Source of the DNA: Peredibacter sp045999315
GTDB lineage: Bacteria > Bdellovibrionota > Bacteriovoracia > Bacteriovoracales > Bacteriovoracaceae
Direction: 5' to 3'
NCBI RefSeq assembly: GCF_045999315.1
Contig: NZ_CP174607.1
Span: forward strand, 2,790,001-2,854,000
Length of the DNA: 64,000 nucleotides
The position numbers and the translations under genes were made by a program. The notes under the pieces were generated by a model. The model saw nothing but the letters and a program-made list of their open reading frames with translations, was not told the DNA's origin and searched no databases. Numbering within the stretch: position 1 is the stretch's first letter; every line of letters starts with the position of its first letter. Shown here piece after piece: positions 7,474 to 16,815 of the stretch.

Positions 7474-10400
7474 ATGTTAAAAAAAATATTGTTCTCAAAT
7501 GTTTCTCCTGTGATTAAACAAGGGGCAAAGAGACCTCTTGAGCTTAAAGACATTCCTGAACTTCCTAAACTTTGGAGTCCTGATTCTTATCTCAAAGGAT
7601 TTGATGGGTTGAATGGTGAAGGAGGAGGAAGAAAGTTTCTTTTTGATCAGTTACGTGTTCTTAAACCTCAGGCGATTAAACTCCTGATTCTCATTTCTTT
7701 TATTCTTCTCTTTAAAATGGTGGCCCCCATTCTTATTCATCGCCTGATTGAAACCATTGGTTTGGTGGCAAAGGGTGAAGTGGAAGTTGTGACAGGAGTA
7801 TTGACTGCTCTTGGCCTGTGTGGAGTTCAGTTAGTGTCAGCGGTCCTGGGCCAGCATTACGTTTATCATTCAGTCTCATCAACTCAGTCGGCGGCCAACG
7901 GAATTAATCAGCGTATTTCAAGGGCCATTTTAAATTCGAGAAGTCTTGAGGCGAATCGAGGCCAAATTCTTAACCGAACAAGTGCCGATGCAGAAATGGC
8001 AGGTGCTTCACTATGGGCCTTGGGAGAAATTCTTCAAATAGTTCTTACAATGAGTGCCGTGGCCCTTCTACTATTTAATTATATAGGTCTCACGGCCGTT
8101 GCTCCCATTATTGTCATGGCCTTTCTCATGCCTTTAAGTCGTTTTTTCTCAAATAAGTTTTCAAAGGTCCAGGGACAGATCATGCATCTTCGTGATGAAC
8201 GTCTTGGTCGCATGTCGCAGTTTCTGGACGGCATTCGTGTGATTAAATCCTTTGTGTGGGAAAAACATGTTCGTGGTGAGATCGAAGGTCAACGCAAGAA
8301 AGAAGAAGAGTCTTGGTTGAAACTAGCGAAGTTTAAGACTCTATCAAGCGGGAGTTATCTCTTTGCAAGTTTAATGGTGACCCTGGTGGCCTTCTCGACT
8401 TATTTAATTCAGGGACGAGTCCTGAATGTGGCCACAGCTTTTACTTGTTTGATGCTCTTTAGCTATTTAGAGCCTTGTTTTAGACAATTGCCAAAAGTAC
8501 TTGGAGATCTTAGTTCCTCTTTCATAGCCGGAGAAAGAATTGCTGCTATTTTAGTCCGAGATATTGAAAAGAATTTCTCTCAAGAAGGAGATAGTAGGGC
8601 CCCGGTCATTTCTCTTAGAAATGTGAGCGTACACTATCCTGAAAAACCAAAGGCACTGGATAATATTTCTCTTCAAATTGAAAGTGGTGAAAATGTGGCC
8701 GTCGTTGGGAACGTTGGCTCTGGTAAATCAAGCCTGATCAAGGCCATTTTAAATGAATTACCGAATCGTGAAGGTGATCTTGTGATTGAAGGACATCCTC
8801 GTGTGGCCTATGTTCCTCAAGATCCGTTTCTTTTTCATGATTCACTTGAAAATAATATTACCATGGGTGCTCCTGTGGTGGACGAAATTGTGCTTAAGAA
8901 GGCCATTTATGCTTCATGTATGGAGCATGACCTTGAGTTATTACCGGCCGGTCTTAATACAGAGATCATTGAAGGTGGTGGGAACTTATCAGGTGGTCAA
9001 AAGCAGCGAGTGAATCTTGCTCGTGCGGCCATGCATTCACCTCAATTAGTGGTCCTGGACGATCCTTTTTCGGCCCTTGATCCAAAAACTGAAAGTGACG
9101 TTTTTGAACGTTTGCTCATGAAAAGTTGGGCGGGGCTCACTCGTATTGTGACGACCCATCGACTGGCCCACTTAAAACAGTTTGATCGAATTATTTACCT
9201 TCAAGATGGCAAGGTCCGGGCCTTTGGCCAGTTTGATGAACTTCTGTCTTCGAATACCGAGTTTCAAAACTTTTATTTCGAAAACACGAAAGAAGAATCG
9301 AAAACGAAGAAAGTAACCAAACCAAGTTATTCGGTTGTAAAAGGTGAGGCCTCTTCAAATCACCAAGTGGTTGAAGAAGAAGATCAGCAAAAAGGCGAGG
9401 TCTCTTTGCGGCTTTATTGGGACTATGTAAGGGCCATGGCCGGATTCTCGAAAAAGAATTTGCCTAAGACCTTAGCACTTTTACTCGGGACTTCCTTGAG
9501 TGCAATGATGCTTCCTATCCTTCAAAATTCTTGGCTTTCAAAATGGACCCAGGGTCTTTCAACCAGCTCACATACAAATTTCATGTATCTGGGAATCTAT
9601 GCGCTTATTGGACTTATCACGGTAAGTGCTTGTGCCTTTCAACATTTTTACTGGTCGAAAAAGGCCATTCATGCTTCGAAGGCCCTACATGAAAAGGCCC
9701 TCGAGGGAGTCCTAGGTGCACAAGTCAGGTATTTTGATGCCAATCCAAGCGGTCGAATCTTAAATCGCTTCTCTAGAGATTTAGATGCTGTGGAAAAAGA
9801 TCTCTCTTGGTCTTTAGAAGAGGCCTTCATGGCGTTCTTAAATTCCATTGGCGCGGTCTTTGTTCTTTTAACTGCCATTCCTATGATGATGGCAGTGGTG
9901 ATTCCAGTTATTGCGGTTTACTACTTTTTACAGAAGAACTACCGCACTTGTATGCGTGAAGCGAAACGTCTTATGTCAGTGGCACGTTCACCAAGGCTTT
10001 CTTCTATTAAAGAAATGCTTAACGGAGCTTCTGTCATTCGTTGTTATGGCGCGGAGGACTTTTTTCAAAAACGTTTTACTCGTGCCCTTAGCGATTATCA
10101 AAAAGGATTCTATGGTGTGGTTCTAATTAACCGTTGGTTTTCCATCAGAATTCCATTAGTCAGCTCACTTCTTTCATTGGCCGCGGCGATTGGAATTATT
10201 CTTCTTGGTAAAGCAGGCAGTATTTCTGAAGGCCTGGCCGGGATGACTCTCATTTATGCTTTCCGTTTTTGGGACAGCTTAAATTGGACGGTCCGTGCCT
10301 TTGGTGAGGCAGAAGCACAAATGACTTCAGTGGAGCGATTGGATAGTTTATCAGAACTTCCCAAAGAAGAATCCAATGGCCATGAAGCTGTTCAGACGGA

Positions 10401-11085
10401 AGTGGGTGGAGACATCCGATTTAATCATGTCTTTGCGGGCTACGCTCCTCATCTTCCGAATGTATTGAAAGGAACTTCCTTTGAAGTTCAGGCCGGTGCA
10501 AAAGTGGGTGTTGTTGGCCGTACAGGCGCGGGCAAGTCGACCTTGTTTGGGATTCTTCACCGTTTTATTGAAAGTAATCAAGGTGAGGTTCTTATTGGAG
10601 GCGTTGATGTAAAGCATGTTCCATTAAAGACCTTACGTTCTTCTATTGGGACCATTCCTCAAAATCCGGTTCTGTTCTCAGGGAGTGTTCGTTCGAATCT
10701 TGATCCTTTAATGGAATTTAGCGATGAAGAGCTCACTGAAGTTCTGAATAAGGTTGGATTACCGATGAAGCTTTCGACTGCGGTCAGCGAGGGCGGCTCT
10801 AATTTCAGTCGAGGACAAAGACAACTTCTTTGTCTCGCCCGAACTCTAGTTCGCAAAACTCCCATCATCATCGTGGATGAGGCCACGGCCAGCGTGGACA
10901 ATAAGACTGATTCACAAATCAGAGATATTCTCATGCATGGCTGCTCTGGAACTACGGTCCTTATCATTGCTCATAAACTTCAAAGTGTGAGTGAGTGTGA
11001 TATGTTGATTGAAATGAGAGATGGTAAGGTCTTTGATATCGAATATCGTAGGAAGTCGGAAAAGGCCGAATTGATGTCGGCCTAA
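7474..11085 (+). CDS. Full-length ABC exporter of ABCC/MRP type (TMD-NBD-TMD-NBD)
   Basis: This 1203-residue protein joins two half-transporters. NBD1 has Walker A GNVGSGKSS (412-420), LSGGQ (505-509) and Walker B LVVLDDP (525-531); NBD2 has GRTGAGKST (1015-1023), FSRGQ (1111-1115) and IIIVDEA (1131-1137). The catalytic Glu is Asp530 in NBD1 but Glu1136 in NBD2, the asymmetry known from eukaryotic ABCC proteins. ABCC-like phrases include AYVPQDPFLFHDSLENNI, YFDANPSGRILNRFSRD and GQRQLLCLAR. It should be an inner-membrane exporter; substrate is unknown. An ABCC TMD0 domain is absent. Its stop overlaps the convergent methyltransferase gene by four bases. Confidence 0.88.
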   Translation: MLKKILFSNVSPVIKQGAKRPLELKDIPELPKLWSPDSYLKGFDGLNGEGGGRKFLFDQLRVLKPQAIKLLILISFILLFKMVAPILIHRLIETIGLVAKGEVEVVTGVLTALGLCGVQLVSAVLGQHYVYHSVSSTQSAANGINQRISRAILNSRSLEANRGQILNRTSADAEMAGASLWALGEILQIVLTMSAVALLLFNYIGLTAVAPIIVMAFLMPLSRFFSNKFSKVQGQIMHLRDERLGRMSQFLDGIRVIKSFVWEKHVRGEIEGQRKKEEESWLKLAKFKTLSSGSYLFASLMVTLVAFSTYLIQGRVLNVATAFTCLMLFSYLEPCFRQLPKVLGDLSSSFIAGERIAAILVRDIEKNFSQEGDSRAPVISLRNVSVHYPEKPKALDNISLQIESGENVAVVGNVGSGKSSLIKAILNELPNREGDLVIEGHPRVAYVPQDPFLFHDSLENNITMGAPVVDEIVLKKAIYASCMEHDLELLPAGLNTEIIEGGGNLSGGQKQRVNLARAAMHSPQLVVLDDPFSALDPKTESDVFERLLMKSWAGLTRIVTTHRLAHLKQFDRIIYLQDGKVRAFGQFDELLSSNTEFQNFYFENTKEESKTKKVTKPSYSVVKGEASSNHQVVEEEDQQKGEVSLRLYWDYVRAMAGFSKKNLPKTLALLLGTSLSAMMLPILQNSWLSKWTQGLSTSSHTNFMYLGIYALIGLITVSACAFQHFYWSKKAIHASKALHEKALEGVLGAQVRYFDANPSGRILNRFSRDLDAVEKDLSWSLEEAFMAFLNSIGAVFVLLTAIPMMMAVVIPVIAVYYFLQKNYRTCMREAKRLMSVARSPRLSSIKEMLNGASVIRCYGAEDFFQKRFTRALSDYQKGFYGVVLINRWFSIRIPLVSSLLSLAAAIGIILLGKAGSISEGLAGMTLIYAFRFWDSLNWTVRAFGEAEAQMTSVERLDSLSELPKEESNGHEAVQTEVGGDIRFNHVFAGYAPHLPNVLKGTSFEVQAGAKVGVVGRTGAGKSTLFGILHRFIESNQGEVLIGGVDVKHVPLKTLRSSIGTIPQNPVLFSGSVRSNLDPLMEFSDEELTEVLNKVGLPMKLSTAVSEGGSNFSRGQRQLLCLARTLVRKTPIIIVDEATASVDNKTDSQIRDILMHGCSGTTVLIIAHKLQSVSECDMLIEMRDGKVFDIEYRRKSEKAELMSA

Positions 11086-12179
11086 ACTCTTTCCCACACC
11101 CAATATGTTACGGCCATTCCACCATTCTTGAGATGCCTTTTTGAAAGTAGCTTATAGCTACTTGGAGCTTTGAAAAGATCGTCCATATCTGAGGGGAGGA
11201 CCCAACCAAAGCGAAGTGGTTTATCGACAGTTAGAAATTTCTGCCAGGCCTCGCGGAGAAAACTTCCACGTTTTCCTTCGATCTTGATTCTCTCTCCGTA
11301 AGGAGGATTACAAATCATGATGAATTCACCGTCGATGTGAATGGGTGCCTTTACTGAATCTTGAACCGTAAGCTTTAACTCTGAATTTTCAGAAACTTTT
11401 TTGATCAGCACTTCATTGAGATCAAACCCCTGAACTTCTTTCAAAGGAAAAGGTGTTGTGACTAATGGAAGGCGAACCATTTTCCCTTTAAAGAAAGGCG
11501 CGGTCTCAAAAGCAAATGGTCTTAGGTGCAGAGGACGTCTGAAGTTAATCGCCTCCGTGAGAAATGTACCTGAGCCACACATTGGATCAACTAAAGTCAC
11601 TTCTTGATTGAGTCCTTGGAAAAGCTCCATTAAGAAAGCCGAGGCAAGATTCTCTCGAATCGGTGCTTCACCTTTAATGATCTGAAGACCACGTTTGTAG
11701 AGTGGTTCACCGGTGAGATCAAGACTCAACGTTAGATTATCGTCCACCAGTCTCACGTAAAAAGTTTGTGGAGGGTAATTCTTCTTCTCCCAGTCACGAT
11801 TGAGGGGTTGTCTCACCAAGGCCTCGCTTAAAGCACCTTTGATGGTCTCTTCAATGCGACCAGTATGCATGAGCCGGCTCTTCGAGCAGCTAATCTCAAA
11901 GACCGGTTCAGGATGAGAAAGGAATTGATTCCATTTGAAGTTCACAAACTTCTGATGAAGCTTGGGAAAATCGCGGACCTTAAATTCAGTGACTCGCATA
12001 AGAATGCGAGTAGGAACTTTTAAAAGTGTGTGGGCCTTAACAATCCAATCCAAATCAGCATTGAGCTCAAGGCCACCTTTTAAGACTTCAATCCCGGATA
12101 CAGGACATTTCGACTCAACTTCCTTCAAAGCAAGGTCTTCAAGTCCAGGAGGGATGATTAAGAAAAGGCGGTATTCCAT
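11082..12179 (-). CDS. THUMP-type rRNA methyltransferase (RlmL N-terminal/TrmN-like)
   Basis: About 365 residues. The N-terminal third (IPPGLEDLALKEVESKC) matches the THUMP-associated region of RlmL-type enzymes. The SAM domain has VDPMCGSGTFLTEA and the amino-methyltransferase motif NPPYGERI. Such proteins make N2-methylguanosine in 23S rRNA or tRNA. It is about half the size of E. coli RlmL, which carries a second RlmK domain, so the exact target is open. I chose ATG 12179; a TTG lies six codons upstream. It runs against the ABC exporter and is divergent from the next gene. Confidence 0.8.
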   Translation of the reverse strand: MEYRLFLIIPPGLEDLALKEVESKCPVSGIEVLKGGLELNADLDWIVKAHTLLKVPTRILMRVTEFKVRDFPKLHQKFVNFKWNQFLSHPEPVFEISCSKSRLMHTGRIEETIKGALSEALVRQPLNRDWEKKNYPPQTFYVRLVDDNLTLSLDLTGEPLYKRGLQIIKGEAPIRENLASAFLMELFQGLNQEVTLVDPMCGSGTFLTEAINFRRPLHLRPFAFETAPFFKGKMVRLPLVTTPFPLKEVQGFDLNEVLIKKVSENSELKLTVQDSVKAPIHIDGEFIMICNPPYGERIKIEGKRGSFLREAWQKFLTVDKPLRFGWVLPSDMDDLFKAPSSYKLLSKRHLKNGGMAVTYWVWERV

Positions 12180-12214
12180 GGCCCAAGTATGCCTCAAAGT
12201 GTATTCTTTAGTCT

Positions 12215-12757
12215 ATGCAGGCTTTTTTAAAAAAACACGGTCCAAGTCATTCAGCTCATAGTCTTAAAATCGAATGGGAGTTCGCTCAAAACGAAGTCAC
12301 TATCCGCTTTACCGCTCAAAAGCGCACCTCGCGCCCATGGCTCGCGGATGAAACAAAAACCATGGATTGGTCGAAAAACTGGGGACTTTGGAACACAGAT
12401 GTGGTTGAGGCCTTCTTACAATTAAGAAGCAATCCTCAGGACAAAACCGCTCCTTATCTGGAGATTCAGGTTTCACCTTTAAATCAGCCTTTCGCTCTCA
12501 TTATCACTGAACCACGAAAGACTTTTCATCCTCCCAAAGAACTAGAGTTTATTCATGAATCTAGTGTTGATGGAAGAATGTGGACGGGAGTGATGAAAGT
12601 AAAGCTCCCAAGCGAACTTAAAGGAACTCATCTTTACGGTGGTTTCTTTGCGTGTCTCGATCATGATCCTCGTGAGTACTACGCACTGGAACCAAATCCA
12701 GAGCAGAATCCGGATTTTCATCGTCCTGAACTTTTCCTTCCTTTGGGAGAAGTGTGA
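12215..12757 (+). CDS. CBM9-like (carbohydrate-binding fold) protein, cytosolic
   Basis: A 180-residue protein with a pattern typical of the CBM9-like fold: YLEIQVSPLNQPFAL, later W-x-G-V-M-K-V and GGFFACL, and a C-terminal PDFHRPELFLPL. Related domains bind carbohydrates or form add-on modules of secreted enzymes, yet here there is no signal peptide and no catalytic domain. No Shine-Dalgarno is visible; TATTCT at 12202-12207 is placed so that transcription could begin near the ATG. It overlaps the next methyltransferase gene by four bases (GTGTGA), so the two are probably co-translated. Role unknown. Confidence 0.6.
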   Translation: MQAFLKKHGPSHSAHSLKIEWEFAQNEVTIRFTAQKRTSRPWLADETKTMDWSKNWGLWNTDVVEAFLQLRSNPQDKTAPYLEIQVSPLNQPFALIITEPRKTFHPPKELEFIHESSVDGRMWTGVMKVKLPSELKGTHLYGGFFACLDHDPREYYALEPNPEQNPDFHRPELFLPLGEV

Positions 12758-13449
12758 GCGAACTTATTCTTGTTCCAACTCCTATCTCAGATGATCTGCC
12801 ACTTGAAACAGTGGCCCGTGAACGTCTTTTGGAAGACGCCTTAAAAGAAGATGTGGTTCTGTTAGTTGAAGAACATAAAGTAGGACGTCAGCGCTGGCTC
12901 AAGTGGGGACTCCCTCGTGAGGCGATTGAAAAGTTCCAACTTTTTAATGAGCACACTCAGGAAAAAATGCGTGCTGATATCATTAAACTTCTGAAGTCAG
13001 GGAAGAGAGTTTATCTTTTAAGTGACTGCGGACTTCCTGCTTTTTGTGATCCCGGACAACACTTAGTGGATGCTTGCCACAAACAGGGCATCAAAGTGAC
13101 TTCGACTCCGTTTCCAAATTCCATTGCTCTGGCCGTGGCCCTCTCTGGTTTTTCTCATGATCGTTTTTCTTTCTGTGGTTTTGTTCCGGTAAAAGATCCT
13201 GAACGCACAGATTGGATGAAGCGCGAGCTCAAAAAAAATGAAACGCTGGTGTGGATGGAGACCCCTTATCGCCTTAAAAAACTGGTGGAAGAACTGGTGA
13301 AGCTCAATGGCACCCGCGAAATATTCTTGGGAATGGATCTGGGAAATAGCTCGGAGACCCTTCTTCGTGGAACCCCGGCATCAGTGATGAAGCGCCTAGG
13401 GGAATCAGAAAAACGAGAATTTGTTCTGGTAATTGGCCCAATTTCTTAA
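12754..13449 (+). CDS. SAM-dependent methyltransferase, RsmI/tetrapyrrole-methylase fold
   Basis: This 231-residue protein has the RsmI-like order: LILVPTPISDD near the N-terminus, SDCGLPAFCDPGQHLVDAC in the middle, and a later FSFCGFVP with METPYRLKKL. RsmI methylates the 2'-hydroxyl of C1402 in 16S rRNA. The protein is shorter than E. coli RsmI and the motif is SDCGLPAFCDPG instead of SDAGTPxISDPG, which recalls the short RsmI-like paralogues of Bacteroidetes. It starts at GTG overlapping the stop of the CBM9-like gene. The RNA target is unconfirmed. Confidence 0.78.
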   Translation: MSELILVPTPISDDLPLETVARERLLEDALKEDVVLLVEEHKVGRQRWLKWGLPREAIEKFQLFNEHTQEKMRADIIKLLKSGKRVYLLSDCGLPAFCDPGQHLVDACHKQGIKVTSTPFPNSIALAVALSGFSHDRFSFCGFVPVKDPERTDWMKRELKKNETLVWMETPYRLKKLVEELVKLNGTREIFLGMDLGNSSETLLRGTPASVMKRLGESEKREFVLVIGPIS

Positions 13450-13494
13450 TTATTTCAGTAGCTTGTATCTATTATCTAGGATCGCATTAAGCCC

Positions 13495-14547
13495 ATGACT
13501 TTGTGGCCGGTTTTTGATACATCAAAAGCTATGGAATTCACCCCAAAAGCTCCTTTTTCTGATGAGTTAGCTCAAAGGAAAGGGGACCACATAGAACTCG
13601 CAAATAAGGCCCGAACCTCTGCGAGTATCCTCGATTCGCGTTTCAATTATGAACCGCTGTTTTTTGCGCATCCAAATTCAGAAGCGAAATGGAAAACCAA
13701 ATTCTTAAATTTTGATTTGGATTATCCGGTTTGGGTCTCAAGCATGACCGGTGGAACTGAACACGCCAAACTCATTAATGAGAACCTTGCAAAGCTCTGT
13801 GCTGAGTTTAAGCTTGGTATGGGCCTTGGCTCATGTCGTGCGCTCTTAAGCGATGACTCGCGCTTGAATGAATTCACCGTTCGTCAATTTATGGGATCCC
13901 AACCATTGTTTGCCAATATCGGTATTGCTCAAGTTGAAGAACTCCTGGCAAGCGGCACGGAAAATAAACTGAATGAGATGGTGAAGAAGGTCGAGGCCGA
14001 TGGTCTCATCATTCACATCAATCCACTTCAGGAATGGTTTCAACCTGAAGGCGACCGTTATACAAAATCTCCTCTAGAAACACTGACTCGCGTACTGGAT
14101 AAAATTCAGACAAAAGTTATTGTGAAGGAAGTGGGCCAGGGCATGGGACCTAAGAGTCTTCGTGCACTTTTGGAACTTCCTATCGCGGGAATTGAACTTG
14201 CGGCCTTTGGTGGAACGAACTTTACTCTCTTAGAGTATCTTCGTGCGACCAAAGACGAAACCAAAGAGCCATTCATTAATGTCGGTCATTCGGCGTTAGA
14301 GATGGTGGAAATTTTAAATGCTCTTCCGACTCGAAATAAGGAATTTATTATTTCTGGTGGAATCAAGAGCATGCTTGATGGATTCGAATTAAAAACAAAA
14401 TTAAAGGCAAACTCTGTCATCGGCATGGCATCGGCGTTCTTGAACCCGGCCCTTCACGATTATGAGACCCTTCGTACTTATTTTCTGCGCCAGCGTGAAT
14501 CTCTTCTTACGGCAAGAGATCTACTGGTTCCCAGGGAGGAAGAGTGA
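13495..14547 (+). CDS. fni: Type 2 isopentenyl-diphosphate isomerase
   Basis: A 350-residue FMN-dependent isomerase that interconverts IPP and DMAPP in the cytosol. Family marks include RKGDHI near residue 29, SSMTGG near 83, IVKEVGQG near 206, and a phosphate/flavin loop ISGGIKS. It carries about 20 more N-terminal residues than usual; an internal ATG (13531) could be the true start, and neither has a clear ribosome site. It heads the mevalonate block, and its stop overlaps the start of the HMG-CoA reductase gene. Confidence 0.9.
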   Translation: MTLWPVFDTSKAMEFTPKAPFSDELAQRKGDHIELANKARTSASILDSRFNYEPLFFAHPNSEAKWKTKFLNFDLDYPVWVSSMTGGTEHAKLINENLAKLCAEFKLGMGLGSCRALLSDDSRLNEFTVRQFMGSQPLFANIGIAQVEELLASGTENKLNEMVKKVEADGLIIHINPLQEWFQPEGDRYTKSPLETLTRVLDKIQTKVIVKEVGQGMGPKSLRALLELPIAGIELAAFGGTNFTLLEYLRATKDETKEPFINVGHSALEMVEILNALPTRNKEFIISGGIKSMLDGFELKTKLKANSVIGMASAFLNPALHDYETLRTYFLRQRESLLTARDLLVPREEE

Positions 14548-15863
14548 AAACAGTCAGTGGTTTTTCTAAAATGTCGAAAGAGCAAAAGATTGAGTGGCTT
14601 TCAGAGCAACTTAAAGGCGATTCTTCAGAACTCGTGAAGAACCTCAATCTTTATTGGCATCCGGATAAAGAAGTGCAGAAGCGCTTTGATGAGTTCTCAG
14701 AGAATACACTAACAAATTATGATCTTCCGTTTGGTCTTGCTCCAAACTTCTTAATTAACGGCAAAGTTTATTCTGTGCCCATGGTGATTGAAGAATCATC
14801 AGTGGTGGCGGCCGCTTCACTAGGAGCGAAGTTCTGGCTAGAGCGTGGTGGTTTCCATGCGAAGGTGATTTCGACTCGTAAAGTGGGCCAGGTTCATTTC
14901 CAGTGGCAGGGTGAAAAAGCGAAGCTCGTGAACTTCTTTGAAGAAGCAAGAATTCGTCTTCTCTCATCTGTTGAGACCATTACTGCCAATATGGAAAAAC
15001 GTGGTGGTGGGATTGTTGGTCTGACTCTGGTTGATATGACTGACAAAATCGAAAACTACTATCAGATCAAAGTTGAGTGCGAAACCTGTAATGCCATGGG
15101 TGCGAACTTCATTAATTCAATCCTTGAAGAGATGGCCCAGGTGTTTAAGCGCGAAGTGATGATGGACTCTCGTTTTGAGCACACAGAGAAAGAAGTGCAC
15201 ATCATTATGTGTATTCTTTCTAACTACACTCCTGATTGTGTGGTTGAATGTTCTGTGGAGTGTCCTATTGATGAACTTGGAAATGTAAATGGATTAGAGG
15301 CCCGTGAGTTTGCGGAGAAATTCGCCACGGCCGTGAGAATTGCTGAAGTGGATCCAAACCGCGCAGTGACTCACAATAAAGGCATCATGAATGGAATTGA
15401 TGGGGTGGTGCTGGCAACTGGTAACGACTTCCGCGCCATCGAGGCCTGTGCCCATGCTTATGCTGCTCGTGATGGGCAGTATCGTTCACTTTCAACTGTG
15501 AGCCTTGCTGGAGATAAGTTTAAATTCTCAATCAAGATCCCGCTTGCAGTAGGAACAGTGGGAGGCCTGACTTCACTTCATCCATTGGCAAAAACCTCTC
15601 TGGCGATTCTAGAAAACCCAACTGCTTCAGAACTTATGCAAGTGATGGCGGCAGTAGGTCTTGCTCAGAACTTCGGGGCAGTAAGATCTCTAGTGACCAC
15701 TGGCATTCAGAAAGGTCACATGAAACTTCATCTTCTTAATATCTTGAACCAATTAGGCGCTACACCGGAACAAATCGAAGAAGGGAAGACTCACTTCTCT
15801 GATAAGGTTGTTTCGTTCACGGCCGTTAGAAATTTTTTAACTCAATCTGTTCATACTCACTAA
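14544..15863 (+). CDS. HMG-CoA reductase, class II type
   Basis: This 439-residue enzyme reduces HMG-CoA to mevalonate. By position it keeps the catalytic set of the Pseudomonas mevalonii class II enzyme: Glu83 in VIEESSVVAAAS, Lys279 in THNKGIMNGIDG, Asp295 in ATGND, and His392 in GHMKLH. NAMGANFIN (183-191) is the usual substrate-site motif. It has no membrane anchor. Translation starts at GTG 14544 after GGGAGGAAGA and overlaps the fni stop. With the three GHMP proteins downstream it forms a mevalonate operon; HMG-CoA synthase is not in this window. Confidence 0.92.
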   Translation: MKTVSGFSKMSKEQKIEWLSEQLKGDSSELVKNLNLYWHPDKEVQKRFDEFSENTLTNYDLPFGLAPNFLINGKVYSVPMVIEESSVVAAASLGAKFWLERGGFHAKVISTRKVGQVHFQWQGEKAKLVNFFEEARIRLLSSVETITANMEKRGGGIVGLTLVDMTDKIENYYQIKVECETCNAMGANFINSILEEMAQVFKREVMMDSRFEHTEKEVHIIMCILSNYTPDCVVECSVECPIDELGNVNGLEAREFAEKFATAVRIAEVDPNRAVTHNKGIMNGIDGVVLATGNDFRAIEACAHAYAARDGQYRSLSTVSLAGDKFKFSIKIPLAVGTVGGLTSLHPLAKTSLAILENPTASELMQVMAAVGLAQNFGAVRSLVTTGIQKGHMKLHLLNILNQLGATPEQIEEGKTHFSDKVVSFTAVRNFLTQSVHTH

Positions 15864-15873
15864 AGGTAGGCGC

Positions 15874-16815
15874 ATGCGGGATCAGTATTTCTATGGACAT
15901 GGTAAGCTTCTTCTTTCGGGCGAATATTTCGTTCTAGACGGTGCACAGGCACTGGCCTTACCAACCACTGTTGGCCAATCAATGAAGGTGAAATACCGTC
16001 ATTCTTATCAGCCGACTCTTAATTGGAAAAGTGTCGATCACTCCGGAAAAGTTTGGTTTGAATCTGATTACGAGTTCTGGCACTTTAAGCCGATTCGTCC
16101 AACAGGTGACGTAACTGAAAAGTTCGTTCAAGACTGTCTTTCGGCCGTTCGTCTTCAGAACCCTCACTTCTTGCGTGATGATATGGACGTCTTTGTCGAA
16201 ACGAAAATCGAGTTCCCGCTTGAGTGGGGCCTGGGTTCAAGTTCGACATTCATCTATAACGTTGCTCAATGGGCCTATGTAAGTCCGTTTGAACTTATTA
16301 AGAAAACCATTGGTGGTTCTGGCTATGACATTGCTTGTGCGCAGGCCATGGGCCCAATTTGTTTCCAAAAATATGAAGGGAAGCCTCAGTGGGAATCGGT
16401 ACCGTTTAATCCTTCGTTTAAGCAAGACCTTTACTTCGTTTATCTTGGTCAGAAACAAAATTCTGCCCGCGAGGTAGTGAAATACACTGACATGAAGATT
16501 GAAGGGAAGTCTCAGATTGTGAATGAAATTTCTCAACTCACAAAAGAGATGATTCACGCTCATGATCTAGTGACATTTAATAAGATCATTAAGTCTCACG
16601 AAGACATCGTGGCCAGTGCTCTTAAATATGAAAAAGTAAAAGATCTGCACTTCTCTGATTATTGGGGGGAAGTGAAGTCTCTTGGTGCCTGGGGCGGAGA
16701 TTTTGCCCTTGTAACTTCCGATCGCGCTCCACAAGAAACCAGAGAGTATTTTGAAAACAAAGGTTTCACGACAGTGATTCCATTTACAGAAATCGTTCGT
16801 TCGGAAATTCAATGA
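15874..16815 (+). CDS. GYDIA-family GHMP kinase
   Basis: A 313-residue GHMP-fold protein with GHGKLLLSGEYFVLDG (substrate entry), PLEWGLGSSST (ATP P-loop) and GGSGYDIACAQ, the feature behind the name GYDIA. The third GHMP motif is altered to AWGGDFALV. GYDIA proteins are best known from Flavobacteria, next to HMG-CoA reductase. Phosphomevalonate kinase is the step otherwise missing in this operon, so this is a reasonable candidate, but mevalonate kinase is also possible. It overlaps the next gene by four bases. Confidence 0.83.
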   Translation: MRDQYFYGHGKLLLSGEYFVLDGAQALALPTTVGQSMKVKYRHSYQPTLNWKSVDHSGKVWFESDYEFWHFKPIRPTGDVTEKFVQDCLSAVRLQNPHFLRDDMDVFVETKIEFPLEWGLGSSSTFIYNVAQWAYVSPFELIKKTIGGSGYDIACAQAMGPICFQKYEGKPQWESVPFNPSFKQDLYFVYLGQKQNSAREVVKYTDMKIEGKSQIVNEISQLTKEMIHAHDLVTFNKIIKSHEDIVASALKYEKVKDLHFSDYWGEVKSLGAWGGDFALVTSDRAPQETREYFENKGFTTVIPFTEIVRSEIQ

